From NCBI RefSeq assembly GCF_016863275.1, contig NZ_BOOO01000009.1, positions 274,055-338,054 of the forward strand: 64,000 nt of DNA. The letters are read 5' to 3'. The notes under the pieces were generated by a model that worked only from the letters and a program-made list of their open reading frames with translations, was not told the DNA's origin and ran no database searches. Made by a program: the position numbers and the translations under genes. Of the stretch, positions 61,914 to 64,000 are shown piece after piece. The number at the start of each line of letters is the position of its first letter. Positions within the stretch are counted from its first letter, which is position 1. This DNA is from Planotetraspora mira. GTDB taxonomy: Bacteria > Actinomycetota > Actinomycetes > Streptosporangiales > Streptosporangiaceae.

Positions 61914-62299
61914 GCCGGGGTGCCGGCCAGAGCTGACGCGGGGCTGAGCAGGGCGGACATCCGGGCCAGAACGCTCGGGTTGATCCAGTAGTAGACCCAG
62001 GTGCCCCGGCGTTCGGAGTCGATGAGTCCGGCCTGCTTGAGCACCTTGAGATGGTGGCTGATCGTCGGCGCGGTCAGATCGAACGCGACGGTCAGATCAC
62101 ACACGCACGCCTCGCCGCCCTCATGGCAGGCGATCAACGACAGCAGGCGCAGCCGAACCGGGTCGGCGATCGCCTTGAACAGCGGAGCAAGCTCCGTCGC
62201 CTCGGCCTCGTCCAGCGGTTCACACACCAACGGCGCGCAGCACGCCTCGGCCGCCACCTGAACGCCCACGTCCACGATCGGCAACTCTTGCTTCGACAT
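61910..62299 (-). CDS. arsR: ArsR arsenic-responsive repressor
   Basis: A 129-residue ArsR repressor: LAPLFKAIADPVRLRLLSLI and the recognition helix TAPTISHHLKVLKQAGLIDS. Cysteines at residues 20-21, 26, 58, 65 and 67 match the arrangement of corynebacterial-type ArsR, with the vicinal pair near the N-terminus and a third Cys at about 58. The start ATG 62299 overlaps an ATATCT...AGATAT repeat, its likely operator. It is the first gene of the arsenic operon. Confidence 0.93.
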   Translation of the reverse strand: MSKQELPIVDVGVQVAAEACCAPLVCEPLDEAEATELAPLFKAIADPVRLRLLSLIACHEGGEACVCDLTVAFDLTAPTISHHLKVLKQAGLIDSERRGTWVYYWINPSVLARMSALLSPASALAGTPA

Positions 62300-62319
62300 A
62301 TCTCTAATTTGACAGATAT
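62298..62319. promoter_or_regulatory. ArsR operator
   Basis: ATATCT at 62298-62303 and AGATAT at 62314-62319 are inverted 6-bp arms with a 10-base spacer, covering the ArsR start codon and lying 63 bases before the divergent gene at 62382. The arsenic-responsive repressor probably binds here and controls both directions. Confidence 0.75.
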
Positions 62320-62381
62320 CTATGCACGAGTGCAAGCTGAGCCCAGCGCGCTACTTAGACGCTTATCAAATCAGGAGAGTT

Positions 62382-62570
62382 GTGACGGCCCATCGACTTT
62401 CTGCCCTGATGCGCAAGACCGCCGGCAAGGCCGGTCGAGTTCGCGGTTCGGTGACCTTCAACGAGGCCACCGGAGAAGTCTGCGACGGCGCCTGCCGCAG
62501 TGACGCCCGACTCGATCGGGCCCGCACGTTCGCCATCTCGGCCACCCTCGGCTACCCACCGCTGACCTAG
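62382..62570 (+). CDS. Small hypothetical protein of the arsenic module
   Basis: A 62-residue protein. I start it at GTG 62382 with CAGGAGAG five bases before it. It is basic, with a GRVRGSVTFNEATGEVCDGA segment and one CDGAC cysteine pair (VCDGACRSDARLDRARTFA); the pair is a possible metalloid-binding site. Similar small proteins occur in actinomycetes, without known function. It shares the operator region with ArsR and lies 37 bases before the ArsI-like gene. Confidence 0.65.
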   Translation: MTAHRLSALMRKTAGKAGRVRGSVTFNEATGEVCDGACRSDARLDRARTFAISATLGYPPLT

Positions 62571-62607
62571 CCCACCCGTCCGATCCACCCCCTTCAGGAG
62601 GACCGCC

Positions 62608-63066
62608 ATGTCCCGTGTTCAGCTCGCCCTCCGTGTCGCCGACCTGGAAGGCTCCGTCGCCTTCTACTCCAAGCTGTTCGGCGTCGAGCCGGCCAAGCGT
62701 CGGCCCGGCTACGCCAACTTCGCCATCACCGAGCCTCCGCTGAAGCTCGTGCTCCTGGAAGGCGAGGGCGGCGAACCGACCCGCATGGACCACCTCGGCG
62801 TAGAAGTCGAAGACAGCAGTCAGGTCACCGCCGCTACCGACCGACTCAAGGAAGCCGGTCTCGCGACGTTCGAGGAGAACGACACCACCTGCTGTTACGC
62901 GGTCCAGGACAAGGTGTGGGTCACCGGTCCCGGCAGTGAGCCATGGGAGGTCTACGTGGTCAAAGCCGACGCCGACAGCCTGACCAAGGAAACAGCCTCC
63001 GTCTGCTGCACTCCCGCAGGCGTCACCGACGAGGCCCCGAAGGCCGCCGCGTCGTCCTGCTGCTGA
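62608..63066 (+). CDS. arsI: ArsI-like / CadI-like VOC-fold lyase
   Basis: A 152-residue VOC-fold protein. VQLALRVADLEGSVAFYSKL, MDHLGVEVEDS and NDTTCCYAVQDKVWV place Gln5, His62, the vicinal Cys95-Cys96 and Glu114 where the organoarsenical C-As lyase ArsI has its metal and arsenic ligands. It also has a C-terminal extension with two extra Cys pairs (SVCCTP, SSCC). The reaction would be cleavage of methylarsenite to arsenite. CadI-type naming is an alternative. Start ATG 62608 follows AGGAGGACC. Confidence 0.87.
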   Translation: MSRVQLALRVADLEGSVAFYSKLFGVEPAKRRPGYANFAITEPPLKLVLLEGEGGEPTRMDHLGVEVEDSSQVTAATDRLKEAGLATFEENDTTCCYAVQDKVWVTGPGSEPWEVYVVKADADSLTKETASVCCTPAGVTDEAPKAAASSCC

Positions 63067-63284
63067 CGGGCACCAGCCGGCTCACCCTCTTGCCATGCAG
63101 TGATCGGATCGAGGGTGCGTGACCGCGGACACGGCAGTCACCCAGTTTGTCACTCACCCCCGCGTCACAGCGATCGGCGAGGGAGAGTCTTCCGAGGTGG
63201 TGCCTGGGAGCTGTTGCCGCCGGCCCGCGGCTCGGAGCGAAAGCCTGCGCGAACACCTCGCCGCGTCGACTTCACCGTCACGGC

Positions 63285-63550
63285 ACCACAAAACTGACGA
63301 TTAGTCGTAACTGTCATACAGGTCATGCAAAACGCATATCGGTTCAATGCGTGATAGATCATGGTGGACCGCTCTGTGCGGTGATCGCCGTTCGGAGACG
63401 GTCTCGGCCGCCTGCCTTGTCTGTCGGGCAGTGGCATCGGAAGGGGTCTCCGTCTCCGTCCCGGCGATCCGACGCACAGCCGGTCCGGCGGCGACGAGGA
63501 ACATCCGCAGCGAACACCAATGACTGCGCTGATCACGAGGGGCACATCCC
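63285..63550 (+). promoter_or_regulatory. Conserved leader of the second RCC1 gene
   Basis: About 260 bases that match the leader before 47196 at many points, including CCACAAAAC, ACAGGTCATG, GTGATAGATCAT, GCCTGCCTTGTC and GACGAGGAAC. The preceding part, 63067-63284, has only short frames without recognisable domains. Confidence 0.7.
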
Positions 63551-64000
63551 ATGGCTGGATTGATGGCCGGAGCTTCGCCCGGCTCTGGTGACGTGGAGAC
63601 GGTGGGTGGGCGGTTGAGAAGCCGGACGCCCAGTGGTCGGATGCGTGCCGCGGCGGCCGGTCTGGTGCTGGCCGTGAGCGCTCCCGCAGTGGCGGTCCTC
63701 GGTCCGGCGAGCCCGGCGGCGGCCTCCAGTGGCACCTCGACCGTGAATGCGTGGGGCGATAACTTCTGGGGGCAGTTGGGCACCGGGACGACGGACAGCG
63801 AGCCCTCCCCGGTGCCTGTGACCGGACTCAGCCAGGTGGCCGAGACTGCCACGGGCCTCTACCACAGTCTCGCACTGCGCACGGATGGCACCGTGTGGGC
63901 CTGGGGCTACAACCAATCTGGGCAACTCGGCGACGGCACCGATACCGACCGCACCACCCCGGTGAAGGTGGCCGGATTGACCGGGGTGACCCAGATCTCC
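63551..64000 (+). CDS. RCC1-repeat protein, cut by the window end
   Basis: The first 150 codons of a protein clearly related to the one at 47196: a similar opening (AGLMAGASPGSGDVETVGGR), a hydrophobic signal region ending PAAASSG, then repeats with WGQLGTGTT, GTVWAWGYN and GQLGDGT. Two blades are visible before the window ends, so the full length is unknown. The start ATG 63551 has a purine-rich stretch before it. It would be secreted. Confidence 0.88.
   Translation, partial: MAGLMAGASPGSGDVETVGGRLRSRTPSGRMRAAAAGLVLAVSAPAVAVLGPASPAAASSGTSTVNAWGDNFWGQLGTGTTDSEPSPVPVTGLSQVAETATGLYHSLALRTDGTVWAWGYNQSGQLGDGTDTDRTTPVKVAGLTGVTQIS

Noticed and set aside
63067..63300. Short plus-strand frames before the second RCC1 gene
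   Set aside because: No start signals or domain; part of the stretch belongs to the conserved leader.

Overview
This is a gene-dense, high-GC window with GTG and TTG starts, many 4-bp ATGA gene overlaps and families typical of filamentous actinomycetes: a CU044_5270-type protein beside an ECF sigma factor, a GPP34 protein, MmyB-like XRE regulators, NarL-type two-component systems and an aquaporin-ArsC fusion. A member of the Streptosporangiales (Actinomadura/Nonomuraea-like) is a reasonable guess, made from gene content only. No rRNA, complete tRNA, transposase, integrase, CRISPR array or biosynthetic megasynthase is visible.

Layout. 0-7.2 kb: end of a membrane protein, a kinase/regulator pair, two TetR-SDR divergent pairs with visible operators, and an ECF sigma factor with a SnoaL tail followed by a SnoaL gene. 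7.4-11.5 kb: secreted lectin-like protein, a remnant of a chloramphenicol-phosphotransferase-like gene, an ArsR-SRPBCC-hydrolase operon behind a perfect 24-bp palindrome, DUF72 and GNAT genes. 11.6-16.5 kb: a two-component system facing an ABC exporter, and an anti-sigma-like ATPase. 16.6-18.5 kb: a compact SPFH - ribbon-helix-helix - GPP34 operon behind a palindrome. 18.7-21.7 kb: SDRs and TetR. 21.8-26.1 kb: ABC-2 exporter, two tandemly duplicated kinases and one regulator. 26.2-33 kb: XRE, GlxA-like, VOC/SUMF1, DksA-like and WYL genes. 33-38.6 kb: membrane hydrolase, a frameshifted kinase with its regulator, then SRPBCC-YCII-ECF42. 38.6-44.3 kb: an eroded region with truncated ABC and response-regulator genes joined back to back, a gene with a 30-bp tandem repeat and a broken nadE. 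44.4-57.2 kb: Lrp, PadR, RCC1 propeller, AKR/XRE, LysR, MFS, serine hydrolase and TetR. 57.3-64 kb: ECF/CU044 pair, YVTN propeller, an arsenic module and a second RCC1 gene cut by the window end.

The dominant theme is small regulator-plus-effector modules: at least five TetR, PadR, ArsR or LysR-type regulators have inverted repeats in their own promoters that can be read directly. Four NarL-type two-component systems are present, two of them next to ABC exporters. The most distinctive items are the SPFH-RHH-GPP34 operon, the arsenic module (ArsR, aquaporin-ArsC fusion, ArsI-like lyase with extra cysteines), two RCC1 genes sharing a conserved leader of about 260 bp, a tRNA 3'-end fragment with related short repeats, and several gene remnants that mark past deletions.
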